A stretch of 64,000 nt of DNA from an uncultured Lachnospiraceae bacterium (GTDB lineage: Bacteria; Bacillota; Clostridia; Lachnospirales; Lachnospiraceae): the NCBI GenBank assembly GCA_900316075.1, contig ONBT01000001.1, positions 62,001-126,000 on the forward strand. Direction: 5' to 3'. The position numbers and the translations under genes are program-made. Within the stretch, counting starts at the first letter, position 1. The number at the start of each line of letters is the position of its first letter. The notes below the pieces were generated by a model. That model was not told the origin of the DNA. It did no database searches and saw nothing but the letters and a program-made list of their open reading frames with translations. Positions 17,625 to 28,100 of this stretch are shown here, piece after piece.

Positions 17625-18371
17625 ATGAAGAAATACATCGCAGAATTCATAGTGACCCTGATGGTCCTGGCTGTATCCGTCGGCCTGGGGGCCTATGTCG
17701 TGAAAGTCACTATTGACAATGGCGGCAGCCTTTTCGGCACCGTCGCGGACAATTCGGACGGAAGCACGGATACTTCCACCCCGGCCTCCCGGGTCATGGA
17801 AAACATCCGCCTGAGCCGGAGCACCAGCAGCACCGATACGACCGGCACCTCCGAGCCCACCGGCACCATCTTCATCGGGGACAGCCGGACCGTGGGCATG
17901 GACGGGGTCGTGGACATCGAAGGCACCAACAATCAGTTCGTCGTCGCCAAAGTCGGCCAGGGCCTGTCCTGGTTCAAACAGTCCGGCCTCGACGCTGTGA
18001 AGGACCTCCGCAAACAGAATTCCGCCCTGACCCACTGGCGCTATATAATGCTACTGGGCGTGAACGACCTCTGGGACCTGGATGCCTATCTGGAAGAATT
18101 TGACACCCTGCGGGAAGACTCGGACGTAGAGCTGATTCTGGTCTCCGTGAACCCTGTTGAAACTTATTCCTCCATTTCCAATACAAAAATCGAAACCTTC
18201 AACGCCGGTCTGCAGGATTACGCCGAAAAGAACGACCTCCAGTACATCGACACCTACAACTTCCTGATGGACGCCGGCTATCAGACCCAGGACGGCCTCC
18301 ACTACAAGGATGCCACCTATCAGGAAATCTACGACCAGATAGAATCCGCCATCACGCCCGATTCCAACTGA
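17625..18371 (+). CDS. Membrane-anchored SGNH/GDSL hydrolase
   Basis: 248 residues. An N-terminal hydrophobic helix (about 5-28) acts as anchor or uncleaved signal, followed by a Ser/Thr/Asp-rich linker to about 80. The SGNH fold begins with IFIGDSRTVGM (catalytic Ser), has MLLGVNDLW with the Asn of block III, and ends with QDGLHYKD (Asp-His pair). Extracytoplasmic enzymes of this kind deacylate cell-wall glycans or other esters. It has its own promoter and terminator, and no cell-wall genes are adjacent. Confidence 0.88.
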   Translation: MKKYIAEFIVTLMVLAVSVGLGAYVVKVTIDNGGSLFGTVADNSDGSTDTSTPASRVMENIRLSRSTSSTDTTGTSEPTGTIFIGDSRTVGMDGVVDIEGTNNQFVVAKVGQGLSWFKQSGLDAVKDLRKQNSALTHWRYIMLLGVNDLWDLDAYLEEFDTLREDSDVELILVSVNPVETYSSISNTKIETFNAGLQDYAEKNDLQYIDTYNFLMDAGYQTQDGLHYKDATYQEIYDQIESAITPDSN

Positions 18372-18420
18372 ACGCCCCTTCACAAATCACGGATTCATTC
18401 CTCACATAGCGCACTGAGAA

Positions 18421-18451
18421 AAGACCGGACCCCCGCAGGGCCCGGCCTTTC
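18421..18451. terminator. Bidirectional terminator between the SGNH gene and glgP
   Basis: Arms 18421-18433 and 18439-18451 with two mismatches and a CCGCA loop. T-rich sequence lies on both sides, and the genes converge here. Confidence 0.8.
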
Positions 18452-18459
18452 TTTATGTT

Positions 18460-18471
18460 TTACATTATTCT
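18460..18471. repeat. Boundary motif copy after glgP
   Basis: TTTACATTATTC, which reads GAATAATGTAAA in the glgP sense strand, 7 bp after the stop codon and just before the terminator. Confidence 0.7.
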
Positions 18472-18478
18472 AATGAAA

Positions 18479-20749
18479 TCACTTGAGGTGCCAGATCTCG
18501 TCATTGTACTGCTTGATGGTCCGGTCGCTCGAGAAGTAGCCGGAATGGGCGATGTTCACCAGGGCCTTCCGGTTCCAGGTCTGCTGGTCCTTATAGTCCT
18601 CGTAAACTTTGTCCTTGGTCTCGATATATTCCTTCGTATCGAGCAGGGTCATGAACCAGTCCTTGGTGATGAGCTCATGGTGCAGGCGCTCCAGCTGGCC
18701 CCGGTCGCCGATGGCGGTAAGTTCCGGTCCGGTGATGAAGTCGACGAGCTTGTGAATCTCTGCATCCTTCTCGTAGATCTCGTTCGCATGATAGCCCTGC
18801 TCCGCATAGAGCTTGATGACGTCATCGGACTTCTTGCCGAAGATGTAGATATTGTCGTCGCCCACGAGATCGTGGATTTCTACATTCGCCCCGTCATCGG
18901 TACCCAGGGTGACAGCCCCGTTGGCCATGAACTTCATATTTGAAGTACCGGAGGCCTCCTTGGACGCGAGGGAGATCTGCTCGGAGATTTCCGCCGCAGG
19001 AATAATCTTCCCTGCATAGGTGACATTGTAGTTTTCGGCCATGACGACACGGAAGTAGTCGCGGACATCCGGGTCGTTTGCAGTGAGGTCTGCGAGGCAG
19101 AGGATCAGATGAATGATGTCCTTCGCGATGACATAGGCAGGCGCTGCCTTGGCACCGAAAATCATCGTGATCGGGGTCTCCGGCTTCTTGCCGCCCTTGA
19201 TTTCAAGGTACTTGTGGATGGCGAAGAGGCAGTTCATCTGCTGGCGCTTATATTCATGGAGACGCTTGACCTGGACGTCGAAGATACTGTCGGGATTTAT
19301 GTCCACGCCCTGGACCTTGCGGAAGTAGTCAGCTAAGGCACGCTTATTGTCCCGCTTGATGTCGCCGAGTCTTCTCAGGACCTCGGGGTCGTTTTCGTAT
19401 TTCAGGAGATCCTGCAGCTTGTCCGCATCCTTCTTGAAGTCGGGTCCGATCAGTTCCTCGATGTAGGAGGAAAGCCGGGGGTTGCAGTGGAGGAGCCAGC
19501 GGCGGAAGGTGATGCCGTTGGTCTTATTATTGAACTTCTCCGGATACAGGGTGTAGAAGTTGTGGAGCTCGGAGTCCTTGAGGATTTCCGTATGAAGGGC
19601 TGCAACGCCGTTTACCGAATGGCCGTAGTGGATATCCATATGGGCCATGTGAACCCGGTTGCCGTCGTCGATGATGCGGACGGACTTGTCCTCGTACTTT
19701 TCCCGGACCCGGTTGTCCAGCTCACGGATGATGGGAAGCAGGTGGGGAACCACCTCCTCCATGAAGTCCATGGGCCAGGTTTCAAGCGCTTCTGCGAGAA
19801 TCGTATGGTTCGTATAAGCGCAGGTCTTTGTAACGACGTCGATAGCCTCGTCCATCGTGAAGCCTTCGAGCTGCAGGAGGCGGATCAGTTCAGGGATCAC
19901 CATCGAAGGATGGGTATCGTTGATCTGGATGGCCACGTGCTTGTCGAGGTCGTGAAGGTTGTAGCCCTTGTCCTTCTGCTCCTTGATGATAAGCTGGGCG
20001 GCGTTTGAAACCATGAAATATTCCTGGTATACACGGAGCATCTGTCCGTCCCGGTCGGAGTCATCCGGATAGAGGAAGAGGGTCAGATTCTTCTCGAAGT
20101 TTGTCTTATCGAAAGCGATGGACTCGTTTCCTACCAGGCCGTCGTCCACGGTATCAAGGTCAAAGAGGTGGAGCTTGTTCACTCCTTCTACCCCGTAGCC
20201 GGGCACATCGATGTCATACATGGTGGACACAACGGTCTTCTTGCGGAAGGGAACCTCAAAGCGGACGTCGTCCCGCCGGTTCAGCCAGTTGTGCTGGCCG
20301 ATCCAGGGATTCTTGTACTCGCACTGGCGGTGGTCCCGGAAATGCTGCTCGAAGAGGCCGTAGTGGTAGTTCAGGCCCACGCCGTCACCGGGCAGGTCCA
20401 GAGTCGCAATCGAGTCGAGGAAGCAGGCTGCCAGCCGGCCCAGACCGCCGTTTCCGAGCGAAGGCTCGGGTTCGCACTGCTCGATGACTTCAAGGTTCCT
20501 GCCGTGATGAGCGAGCGCATCGCGGACTTCGTCGTAGATGCCCATATTGATGAGGTTGTTGGACAGGAGCTTCCCGATCAGGAATTCCGCCGAGATGTAG
20601 TAGAGCTTCTTGTCGCCGGGAATGGGCTTTCTGCCCTCCAGGTCGGCCTTCGTTATGATGAGCAGGCCCTGAAAGAGCTCGTCGTCGGTGCACTGGTCGA
20701 TGCCCCGGCCGAAGTACTTCTTCATGACTTCTTCGATGCGCTGTTCCAT
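18479..20749 (-). CDS. glgP: Glycogen/starch/alpha-glucan phosphorylase
   Basis: 756 residues. Phosphorylase landmarks are present: [24 protein letters not shown], the active-site region [13 protein letters not shown] and the pyridoxal-phosphate lysine in [20 protein letters not shown]. The enzyme releases glucose-1-phosphate from alpha-1,4-glucans. The start at 20749 is directly preceded by AAAAAGGAGAACAG. The frame is open 29 codons further upstream but that part is leader. malQ lies on the same strand upstream with lacI between, and the two enzymes together break down maltodextrins and glycogen. A predicted promoter with a palindrome lies at 20822-20850. Confidence 0.96.
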   Translation of the reverse strand: MEQRIEEVMKKYFGRGIDQCTDDELFQGLLIITKADLEGRKPIPGDKKLYYISAEFLIGKLLSNNLINMGIYDEVRDALAHHGRNLEVIEQCEPEPSLGNGGLGRLAACFLDSIATLDLPGDGVGLNYHYGLFEQHFRDHRQCEYKNPWIGQHNWLNRRDDVRFEVPFRKKTVVSTMYDIDVPGYGVEGVNKLHLFDLDTVDDGLVGNESIAFDKTNFEKNLTLFLYPDDSDRDGQMLRVYQEYFMVSNAAQLIIKEQKDKGYNLHDLDKHVAIQINDTHPSMVIPELIRLLQLEGFTMDEAIDVVTKTCAYTNHTILAEALETWPMDFMEEVVPHLLPIIRELDNRVREKYEDKSVRIIDDGNRVHMAHMDIHYGHSVNGVAALHTEILKDSELHNFYTLYPEKFNNKTNGITFRRWLLHCNPRLSSYIEELIGPDFKKDADKLQDLLKYENDPEVLRRLGDIKRDNKRALADYFRKVQGVDINPDSIFDVQVKRLHEYKRQQMNCLFAIHKYLEIKGGKKPETPITMIFGAKAAPAYVIAKDIIHLILCLADLTANDPDVRDYFRVVMAENYNVTYAGKIIPAAEISEQISLASKEASGTSNMKFMANGAVTLGTDDGANVEIHDLVGDDNIYIFGKKSDDVIKLYAEQGYHANEIYEKDAEIHKLVDFITGPELTAIGDRGQLERLHHELITKDWFMTLLDTKEYIETKDKVYEDYKDQQTWNRKALVNIAHSGYFSSDRTIKQYNDEIWHLK

Positions 20750-20767
20750 TCTGTTCTCCTTTTTCTT

Positions 20768-20781
20768 ATGAATAATGTAAA
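20768..20781. repeat. Boundary motif copy before glgP
   Basis: ATGAATAATGTAAA; sense strand TTTACATTATTCAT, 18 bp before the ATG. Its 12 core bases are exactly complementary to the copy after the glgP stop codon. Confidence 0.75.
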
Positions 20782-20821
20782 TCCCTTTGTTTTCTGCCGT
20801 TTGAAGCCTTGCAGAATAGCC

Positions 20822-20850
20822 TTTATATGTATGCACGCATTGCGTGTTTA
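20822..20850 (-). promoter_or_regulatory. Candidate glgP promoter with palindromic operator
   Basis: On the minus strand TAAACA (20850-20845), 17-bp spacer, TATAAA (20827-20822). The spacer contains the palindrome CACGCATTGCGTG (20834-20846), a possible operator. Confidence 0.45.
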
Positions 20851-20889
20851 CTTTTCCTGCAAACAGAACGCCCTGTCCGCTCCCGGGGC

Positions 20890-20903
20890 TATATTATTCT
20901 CAT
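20890..20903. repeat. Boundary motif copy overlapping the lacI stop codon
   Basis: TATATTATTCTCAT. In the sense strand the stop TGA runs directly into GAATAATATA. Confidence 0.6.
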
Positions 20904-21931
20904 GAAATATCTTTCACGGAATCCCGCTCGATCAGCAGGGTGTCGTAGGTGACCTGCCGGGGGCTGTCCTCGCCCTCGAGCTGGGAAATCAGCATATCGA
21001 CAGCCTTTCTCGTGATGATGTCCAGGGGCTGGGCGACCGTCGTGAGGGCCGGTTTCATGTACTCGCCGATCCACATGCCGTCGAAGCCCAGGAGGGATAT
21101 GTCCTCCGGAATCGAAAGCCCCGCCTCATAGATGGCACGGGAAGCGCCGAAGGCGATGACATCCGAGATACAGAAGAGAGCCGTGAAATCACGGGTCCGC
21201 TCCAAAAGGGCCTTCGCGCTCTGGTAGCCGTTCTCGGCCGAGAACTCCTGGATGTCCGGATCCATGTACTGAATCAGGCTCTCGTCGGGTTCAATACCGT
21301 GCTGCTTCAGGGCGGCGCGATACCCCTTGAGACGCTGGCCGCCGACAGTCCGGTCGCCCGGAAGACCTGCGATGATGGCAATGCGCCGGTGTCCTTTCGA
21401 TAGCAGGTATTCCGTGGCCCGATAGCCTTCCTTCTCGTCGTCGACGGAAACCGCATAGAATTCCTTCAGGGGGTCTTCCATGTCGTGGGCCACCGTACAG
21501 CAGACCAGGGGGACCAGGAGATTCTTATAGGGCTCGTAGGGGGGCGACAGCTTGCCGCCCAGGAAAATCAGCCCTTTCAGCCTCCGCTCCCGTTCGAAGC
21601 GCATGGCCGTGTCCATCAGGACTTCGTCCGAATCCACCGCATGGGTCACGCAGTCGTAACCCCGGCTCTCGAAGTCGTCCTCGAAATTGTGATACATCCG
21701 CTGGAAGAAGATATTGTCCATGCCGCGGACCAGGATGCCGACCGTGTTCGACTCCGTGGCCTGCAGGGCGCGGGCCGTGTCGTTCGGAACGTAGTGGTAT
21801 TTCTTCACGACGTCGAGGACATGCTCCTTGGTCTTGGCATTGATCCTGGGGTCATCGTTGATGGCCCGGGACACCGTGCTGATGCCGACTCCGGACAGGC
21901 GGGCAATATCTTTGATTGTCAGTGCTTTCAT
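20900..21931 (-). CDS. LacI-family transcriptional regulator of the malQ operon
   Basis: 343 residues. The N-terminal helix-turn-helix is TIKDIARLSGVGISTVSRAIN followed by a hinge helix (NDTARALQ). The rest is a periplasmic-binding-protein-like effector domain ending in a standard LacI C-terminus. The start at 21931 is 4 bp after the malQ stop codon, so it is co-transcribed with malQ. A LacI-type palindrome overlaps the malQ promoter (23574-23587), consistent with autoregulated repression relieved by a maltodextrin-type sugar. The inducer is inferred from neighbours only. Confidence 0.93.
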   Translation of the reverse strand: MKALTIKDIARLSGVGISTVSRAINDDPRINAKTKEHVLDVVKKYHYVPNDTARALQATESNTVGILVRGMDNIFFQRMYHNFEDDFESRGYDCVTHAVDSDEVLMDTAMRFERERRLKGLIFLGGKLSPPYEPYKNLLVPLVCCTVAHDMEDPLKEFYAVSVDDEKEGYRATEYLLSKGHRRIAIIAGLPGDRTVGGQRLKGYRAALKQHGIEPDESLIQYMDPDIQEFSAENGYQSAKALLERTRDFTALFCISDVIAFGASRAIYEAGLSIPEDISLLGFDGMWIGEYMKPALTTVAQPLDIITRKAVDMLISQLEGEDSPRQVTYDTLLIERDSVKDIS

Positions 21932-21935
21932 CGGC

Positions 21936-23468
21936 TCACCTGCAATAAAGGACAGTGTATCCGGCAATCTTCTTCGCCAGCTTCTTCGTGAAGGCCTTGC
22001 CGTCCACTCGCCAGAGCCAGTTGGTGCCAAGGGTGGAAGGGGTGTTGATGCGGGCCGTGTTCGGAAGGGCCAGCCAGTCCTGCAGGGGAATTACACAGTA
22101 CTTTGCAACAGAGGACATAGCCAGGGCCACCATCTTTTCGGTCAGAACTTCCTCGTCGTCGCTGTCCGTCCCGATATAGGCCTTCATCTCTGCATACTCG
22201 GGCTTCTGAATGGAGTGAAGCCAGCCCCGGACCGTCTCATTGTCGTGGGTTCCGGTGTAGACGACACAGTTCGTATTGTAATTGCAGGGCAGGTAGGCAT
22301 TGCCTGCAGCCTTCTCGCCGGCTTTGGGCTTCTCCTTGGCGTCCCGGCCGTCGAAGGCGAACTCGAGGACCTTCATATTGGGGAAGCCGGTGTCGGAGAT
22401 CAATTGTTTGACGGAATCCGTAATGAAGCCCAGGTCTTCTGCGATAACCTGCAGATCGGGAACTTCCTTTTTGATGGCCTTGAAAAGGCTGTAACCGGGG
22501 CCTTTCACCCACTTCCCGTTCCGGGCCGTCTCCTCGGTATGGGGAATCGAATAATATTCATCAAAGCCGCGGAAGTGGTCGATGCGGACGATATCGTAAA
22601 GCTCTTTGCACCGCTTCATGCGCGAAATCCACCAGGCATAGCCGGTCTTCTTGTGGTACTTCCAGTTGTAGACGGGATTGCCCCAGCGCTGGCCGTCGAC
22701 GGCGAAAGCATCGGGCGGGCAGCCCGCGATATTGACTGGTCTCCGGTCCGCGTCCATCTGGAAGAGGTCGGGATTGGCCCAGACGTCAGAACTATCTTCC
22801 GCCACATAGATGGGGATGTCACCGATGATGGAAATGCCCTTCTTGTTCGCGTACTTCTTCAGGGCCTTCCACTCCCGCTCGAACTCGAACTGGAGGAACT
22901 CGTAGAAGCCGATTTCGCTGGCATAGGCTTTCTCGGCCCGGGCATAGGCCTTCTTCTTCCGAAGCCGGATGTCGTCATCCCAGGTCTGGAAGGAAGCCCC
23001 GCCGTTCGCGTCCTTCAGGGCCATGAAGAGGGCGTAGTCCTTGACCCAGTACTCGTTCTTCTTCACGAACTTCCTGAAGTCCTCGTCCTTCTGGATTCCG
23101 CTCTTCAGATAGGCCTTCCGCAGAATCGGATAGCGATTCCGGTACAGGGCCCCGTAGTCAATGGAGTTCGTGCTGGACCCGAAGTCCGCCCCCGCGATGT
23201 CGGCCTTCTCCAGCCAGCCGTATTCAATCAGCTTGTCCAGGTCGATGAAATAAGGATTCCCCGCATAGCAGGAAAAACTCTGGTAGGGCGAATCCCCGTA
23301 GGACGTAGGCCCCAGCGGAAGAATCTGCCACAGGCTCTGGCCGGCCTCCGCCAGGAAGTCCACGAAATCATAGGCCTCCTTCGAAAAGCAGCCGATCCCG
23401 TACTTCGACGGCAGCGAAAACACCGGCATCAGAATGCCTGCCGACCGTCCGATTTCCTTTCCCTTCAT
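21936..23468 (-). CDS. malQ: 4-alpha-glucanotransferase (amylomaltase, GH77)
   Basis: 510 residues, the usual GH77 length. GILMPVFSLPSKYGIG and WQILPLGPTSYGDSPYQ mark the N-terminus. The nucleophile Asp is in VRIDHFRGF, the acid/base Glu in VIAEDLG and the stabilising Asp in YTGTHDNET. It transfers alpha-1,4-glucan segments between maltodextrins, feeding the phosphorylase. The ATG is preceded by GAAGGGG. It is the first gene of a malQ-lacI operon with a promoter and operator 95-120 bp upstream. Confidence 0.96.
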   Translation of the reverse strand: MKGKEIGRSAGILMPVFSLPSKYGIGCFSKEAYDFVDFLAEAGQSLWQILPLGPTSYGDSPYQSFSCYAGNPYFIDLDKLIEYGWLEKADIAGADFGSSTNSIDYGALYRNRYPILRKAYLKSGIQKDEDFRKFVKKNEYWVKDYALFMALKDANGGASFQTWDDDIRLRKKKAYARAEKAYASEIGFYEFLQFEFEREWKALKKYANKKGISIIGDIPIYVAEDSSDVWANPDLFQMDADRRPVNIAGCPPDAFAVDGQRWGNPVYNWKYHKKTGYAWWISRMKRCKELYDIVRIDHFRGFDEYYSIPHTEETARNGKWVKGPGYSLFKAIKKEVPDLQVIAEDLGFITDSVKQLISDTGFPNMKVLEFAFDGRDAKEKPKAGEKAAGNAYLPCNYNTNCVVYTGTHDNETVRGWLHSIQKPEYAEMKAYIGTDSDDEEVLTEKMVALAMSSVAKYCVIPLQDWLALPNTARINTPSTLGTNWLWRVDGKAFTKKLAKKIAGYTVLYCR

Positions 23469-23482
23469 GATGTTCCCCTTCT

Positions 23483-23496
23483 ATGAATAATGTAAA
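23483..23496. repeat. Boundary motif copy before malQ
   Basis: ATGAATAATGTAAA; sense strand TTTACATTATTCAT, 14 bp before the ATG and abutting the ribosome site. Confidence 0.75.
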
Positions 23497-23559
23497 AAAC
23501 GGGCCCTGCGAAATCCGGTTATTTTGCTCCTTCATTCAACAGAGCCCTTAACTGTTTCC

Positions 23560-23588
23560 AACATATCATGTTATGGAAACGTTTTCAA
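23560..23588 (-). promoter_or_regulatory. malQ-lacI promoter with LacI-type operator
   Basis: Minus strand: TTGAAA (23588-23583), 17-bp spacer, TATGTT (23565-23560). The near-perfect palindrome TGGAAACGTTTTCA (23574-23587), with the central CG typical of LacI-family operators, covers the -35 box and spacer. Confidence 0.7.
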
Positions 23589-23611
23589 GAACTTTTTTAT
23601 GAAATTTTTTG

Positions 23612-23805
23612 CAGACTTTTGTCTTGTTCGGAAATATAAGCCCAAGGTCCGGTCACCTAACGGCGGACATTTGTCTTGAAACAAGCCCTAGGCCCAGGGC
23701 CGGCAGCTTGTTTGGTGGATTTCTGTCTTGAAATAAGCTATAGGCCCAGGGCCGGCAGCTTGTTTGGCGGACTTTTGTCCTGGAATTGACAATAGGCCCA
23801 GGCCG
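23612..23805. repeat. Array of the ~52-bp repeat (about 4 units)
   Basis: Reverse orientation (GGCGGACTTTTGTCC). Two neighbouring units share AGGCCCAGGGCCGGCAGCTT. The array lies between the malQ promoter and the alanyl-tRNA editing gene. Confidence 0.85.
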
Positions 23806-23807
23806 CC

Positions 23808-25100
23808 CTATAGAAGCTGTGAAAAAGCCGTCTCTATTGCCTCCCCGGACGCGGAGATTGTCCCCTGGACCATTTCTGCTGTTCCACCGCCCTTTATAGA
23901 CAGGGCCTGCTGCAGGATAGAGAGGGCGGCCTTGCAATCCTTCTTAGTGCTGCCGAGGATGAAGCGAAAATTTTCCGGCCCGCCGCTCAGGATCAGGACG
24001 TAGCCCGCGTGGCGCCCGGTCAGGTCGTTTACGGCGTTTCTTATGGTCACGTTGTCCGACACATCAGTGAAGAGAATTACATTATTCTCATCGGAGGGAA
24101 CCTCCGCCATTTGGAAAGCAAGAATCTTCTGCTGCAGAGCAGCGATTTCCTGCTTCAGCGTGCCTTTTTCCTGAAGCTGCTTCTCCGCGGCGCTCGCAAT
24201 GGTTTCGACCGGAACCGACAGACTCTGCGAAACTGCTCGCGCCTGTTCCCGCACCTGTGCCGCGTAATCGTAGGCCCGGCTGCCGCAGAGGATGGACAGG
24301 CGGGTCCCGCCCTTATAATTGATGGCCGAAAGGACAATGAGCTGGCCGATCTCCCCGGTCCGCTTCACGTGCGGGGCGCAGCAGGCGCAGATGTCGTAGC
24401 CCTCGATTTCCACAATACGAACTTTTCCGGTGAGCTCCTTCTTGCTCCGGTAGTCAAGCTGACTGAGCTCCGGGTCCGAGGGATAGAAACAGCGGACCGG
24501 GACATTCTTCCAGATGGCTTCGTTTGCCCGGCGCTCAATGTCCGCCACCTGCTCCTCGCTCAGGGGGCCGTCGTAGTCCATGGTCACGACGTCGTCCGAG
24601 AGGTGAAAGCCCACATTGTTGCAGCCGAATCTTGTATGAACAAGTCCCGAGAAGATGTGCTCCCCCGTGTGGTTCTGCATGTTCGAGAAACGGTGGGCGA
24701 AGTCGATATGCCCCTTGATGCGGTCCCCGGCCGTAAAGGCTCCGTCGCAGTAATGGGTGATGACCCCCGTCTTCTCGTCAATTCCCACATGAAGGACGTT
24801 GACCGCGGCCGTTTCACCTTCGTCCCCGTCGGGCAGGTCCGCAAAGGATGTTCCCTCATCCATAAGGGCCAGTTCCAGGCTTCCCCGGTCACAGGTCTGG
24901 CCGCCCTGCTCCGGGAAGAAGAGGGTCCGGTCCAGAAGAACAGCAAAGCAGCGGCTCCCATTCTTCGGATTCGTCGTGGCATGGCAGGTCACGACCTGTG
25001 CCAGAAAGGTGTCGCTGTAGGGTTCTTTGTCGTAGACCTTTTCCGTCGCCGGGAAGCTGCTGTCGTCGTATACCTGGTTTTCAAATGTCACAAGACCCAT
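23808..25100 (-). CDS. Alanyl-tRNA editing protein (AlaX-like, with DHHA1 domain)
   Basis: 430 residues. The N-terminal domain resembles the AlaRS editing entrance with LFFPEQGGQTCDRG. The zinc site is formed by HTGEH and CACCAPH. A coiled-coil segment (about 275-315) leads to a DHHA1-type domain with a glycine-rich end (KGGGTAEMVQG). Free-standing AlaX proteins hydrolyse Ser- or Gly-tRNA(Ala). The long form with DHHA1 is common in Clostridia. The start at 25100 is preceded by AGGAGAG; an upstream ATG at 25118 has no such site. Confidence 0.92.
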   Translation of the reverse strand: MGLVTFENQVYDDSSFPATEKVYDKEPYSDTFLAQVVTCHATTNPKNGSRCFAVLLDRTLFFPEQGGQTCDRGSLELALMDEGTSFADLPDGDEGETAAVNVLHVGIDEKTGVITHYCDGAFTAGDRIKGHIDFAHRFSNMQNHTGEHIFSGLVHTRFGCNNVGFHLSDDVVTMDYDGPLSEEQVADIERRANEAIWKNVPVRCFYPSDPELSQLDYRSKKELTGKVRIVEIEGYDICACCAPHVKRTGEIGQLIVLSAINYKGGTRLSILCGSRAYDYAAQVREQARAVSQSLSVPVETIASAAEKQLQEKGTLKQEIAALQQKILAFQMAEVPSDENNVILFTDVSDNVTIRNAVNDLTGRHAGYVLILSGGPENFRFILGSTKKDCKAALSILQQALSIKGGGTAEMVQGTISASGEAIETAFSQLL

Positions 25101-25123
25101 GAATTCTCTCCTGTACAAAACGA

Positions 25124-25143
25124 GGGCTGTGAAGACACAGCCC
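25124..25143 (-). terminator. Terminator of the large surface protein gene
   Basis: GGGCTGTG and CACAGCCC around a four-base loop, then CGTTTTG on the minus strand. Confidence 0.8.
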
Positions 25144-25161
25144 CCGCACGCTCAATGGCGG

Positions 25162-25176
25162 TTTACATTATTCTCA
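25162..25176. repeat. Boundary motif copy fused to the stop codon of the surface protein gene
   Basis: TTTACATTATTCTCA; the sense strand reads TGA-GAATAATGTAAA, the stop codon followed at once by the motif. Confidence 0.7.
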
Positions 25177-28100
25177 ATCGGTCTGATAAAAGACGATGCC
25201 CTCGTTCTTCCAGCCCAGCCCCATCAGGAAGCCCCGCTCGAAGTCATTCGATGTGTAATGATGGAAGCCGTGCTTGTTGTAGAGGCGGTAGACCGGGTGC
25301 TTGCCGCTGGCGGCCGCGTACCAGACGATGCCCTCATCGCGCCAGCCTGCCGCCGTCAGAGTCGTCCGTTCGGACTGGTTGGTCGTCAGGAAGTGCTCCC
25401 CGGTCTTCTTGTTGTAGAGGCGGTAGACCGGAACATTGGCAGTGCCGGCTTCCGTGGCCGCCGTAATCGGCGTCCCCTCGGACCGCCAGCCGAACATGGC
25501 CAGAATATCCCGCTCGGCCTTGCTGGCCGTAAAGATGTGGTCCCCGTTCAGCTTGTTGTAAAGGCGGTAAATCGCGGTCTTCAGCTTGTCGACCACCGTC
25601 TCGCCGTTCGTGCCCTCTTCCTTGTAGCCGTCGGGTTTGGCCACGGTCACGTCGAATTCCGAGAAACCGTCGGGGTTTTCGAAGGTCAGGATGCCGCCCT
25701 TGACGGAACCCTTGTAGTACTTGTCGCCCCCGCTGGCCTTATGAGTAATGTAAAGCGCCGTGTTCTTCCCGGCCAGATCATCCGAGATCGGCAGCGTCAC
25801 TGTGACGGTGCCCGTGATCTTCATGGCGTTTCCGGTGGAAACGGTCACGGCCGCGGCCGTTCCGATCTTCGCCGTCACATCATAGGTCGGTGTAATCATA
25901 TAGACAGCCGAACCCGTCGTCGCCGACTTGACCTCGATGTTGAATCGGGGCAGGACGGCCAGAGTCACGCTGCTGCCTGTGTTCGCGTGGGTGGCAATGT
26001 ATTTGACCACGGGGTCCAGGGTCCGGGAATTAGTCTGGGCTACTGTAATCGCGTCTGTCAGGCCCTTGCCCGACGCAATCGTGACGCCCTTGGTCTTTTT
26101 CGCCAGGTCATCGATGGCCTTGATCGCCGAAGCCACATAGACACTTGAAGATGTCACGCCGGACACGACGGCATTCTGATTGCCCAGAGTAACGATAGCT
26201 TTCTTCAGGACAGCCGTCGCTCCGGCAATGCCGTCGGTCACCGTCACGTCGCAGGTGGCCGTATAAGTGGCGTTCGAAGTGCTGGTGGCCGTCGCGGTGA
26301 TGATGGCTGAGCCGGTGCCCGCCACCGCCTTCACCTGGCCGCCCGATACCGTCGCCACCTTGTCGTTCGAGGATTTCCAGGCTACGGACTTGAGGTCATA
26401 GGCCCCGTCCGGCACGGTCAGCGCCGTCAGGGTCATCGTGGTATCCTGCACCATAGTGGCTTTTGTCTGGCTCAGCCTGATGCCGGTCATGGGGACGATC
26501 ACCGTGACAGGAATAGAAGCCGTGAAGCTGTTTCCGGAAGAATCCGTGGCCGTGGCCGTAATGGTCGATGTCCCGGCCTTGACGCCGGTCACTGTGGCGG
26601 TCTTCTCGTCCGAATCGCTTACGGCAACCGTGGCATTGGCCGGTGTGGAAGAGGTCCAGGTCACGCTGGCCAGGTTCGTAGCTCCCGTCGGCGTCAGATT
26701 CAGGGTCAGGTCCGCCGTCGCCCCGACCTGAATCGAAGCGGATGTGGGGGTGATGGCAACGCCCGTCATAGCCACCTTGCTGCCGGAGACGGTCACCGTG
26801 CAGGTAGCTGTATAAGTATTTCCTTCGGCATCGGTCGCCGTCACCTGCACAGCCGTGGAACCTGCTTTCAGAGCCAGAACCGTGGCCTTTGTCTGATTGG
26901 AGCTGTTCTTTGTGACGTAAAGCACGGTGGGATCTACGGGATCCCAGCTAACGCTGCTCAGGTTATCTGCATCCGTCGGATTCGGTGACAATTTCAGAGT
27001 CGCCACGCCGGCTGGCTGCATAGTCAGAGACGTCGTATTCAGCGTAATTCCGATCATGGGCTGGCCGGAAAGGGGTGAGAAGCGGAGATTATCTGCCTGC
27101 CAGCGGCTATCAAAATAGGTTTTGATGCCGGACGTAGAGTATCCGTAAATATAGACCGGTGAAGAAGCCGTTCCTGCAGGCAGAGAAGGATTCGCTGTAT
27201 CAAATGTCGTCGTCGCCGAATTTGCAGTAACCTTCTTTGCAGCTGAGCAGCCGGAAAAAGCAGAGGCACCCACTGAAGTGAGCGATTTGGGAATTTCAAT
27301 CTCCGTCAGTCCGGTGCAGCCGGAAAAGGCATTCTTACCAATGGTTTTTATAGTATCGTCCATCAGCTGGACGTATGTCACATTTGTTAGGTCACTGAAA
27401 GCATAATCTCCGATAGCGGTAACTCCGGTAGCCACTGCAATTGAAGAAATATTATCTTTCAACGACACCCAGGGTTGTTCGCTTGCCGCCGTATAGTTTT
27501 CCATAGCCCCGGAGCCGCTGATTCGAAGAGTTCCGTCTGCAGCAACTTCCCACTCCAAAGCACTGTTTTCTATTGATCCGCTTGAAACTGCATCAGCACT
27601 GGCTGCCCGCATGACTCCCATCCGCCGCCGGGAACTCAGTGCCTCCGCCGAATTGTCGATGACGGTCTCCCCGTTCTCATCGATATAGGTCGATGTGTCT
27701 GCAGTTCTTCCGTCCGTGGCCGCAGCATCCGTTGTAACATCTGTTTCAGCGCCGGCCGTGTCGGTCACTTGCGATGCCGCCAGCTCCGCTTCCGAAGCCG
27801 CCGTCCCGGCCAGATCCGTGCTGTCAATCTGCATGGCTGCCGCGTCCGTATTTCCGTATGCGGAGTAGATCTGCCCGTCCTGCATCATGACCGGGGTGAA
27901 GGTCACAGGCTGAACGGCCGGATACGTGATTTCCGGCATGGCTTCTGTTGTATAGGAAAGGGCGTAGCCCTGGGCATTCAGGTCCGCCACGGTCTGGGCC
28001 ACTGCGGAGCCCTCGGGCCCGTGAATCCGGACCGCAGATGTGATATCAAAATCCGACGTGTCAAAAATCGGGTCCATGGACGATGTCCCGATGTCCGTCA

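Noticed and set aside
20768..20781. Boundary motif as an ordinary -10 or -35 promoter box
   Set aside because: At most genes it lies within 20 bp of the start codon, too close for a promoter with a ribosome site, and it also occurs after stop codons and inside genes. Only at the MATE gene could it double as a -35 box.
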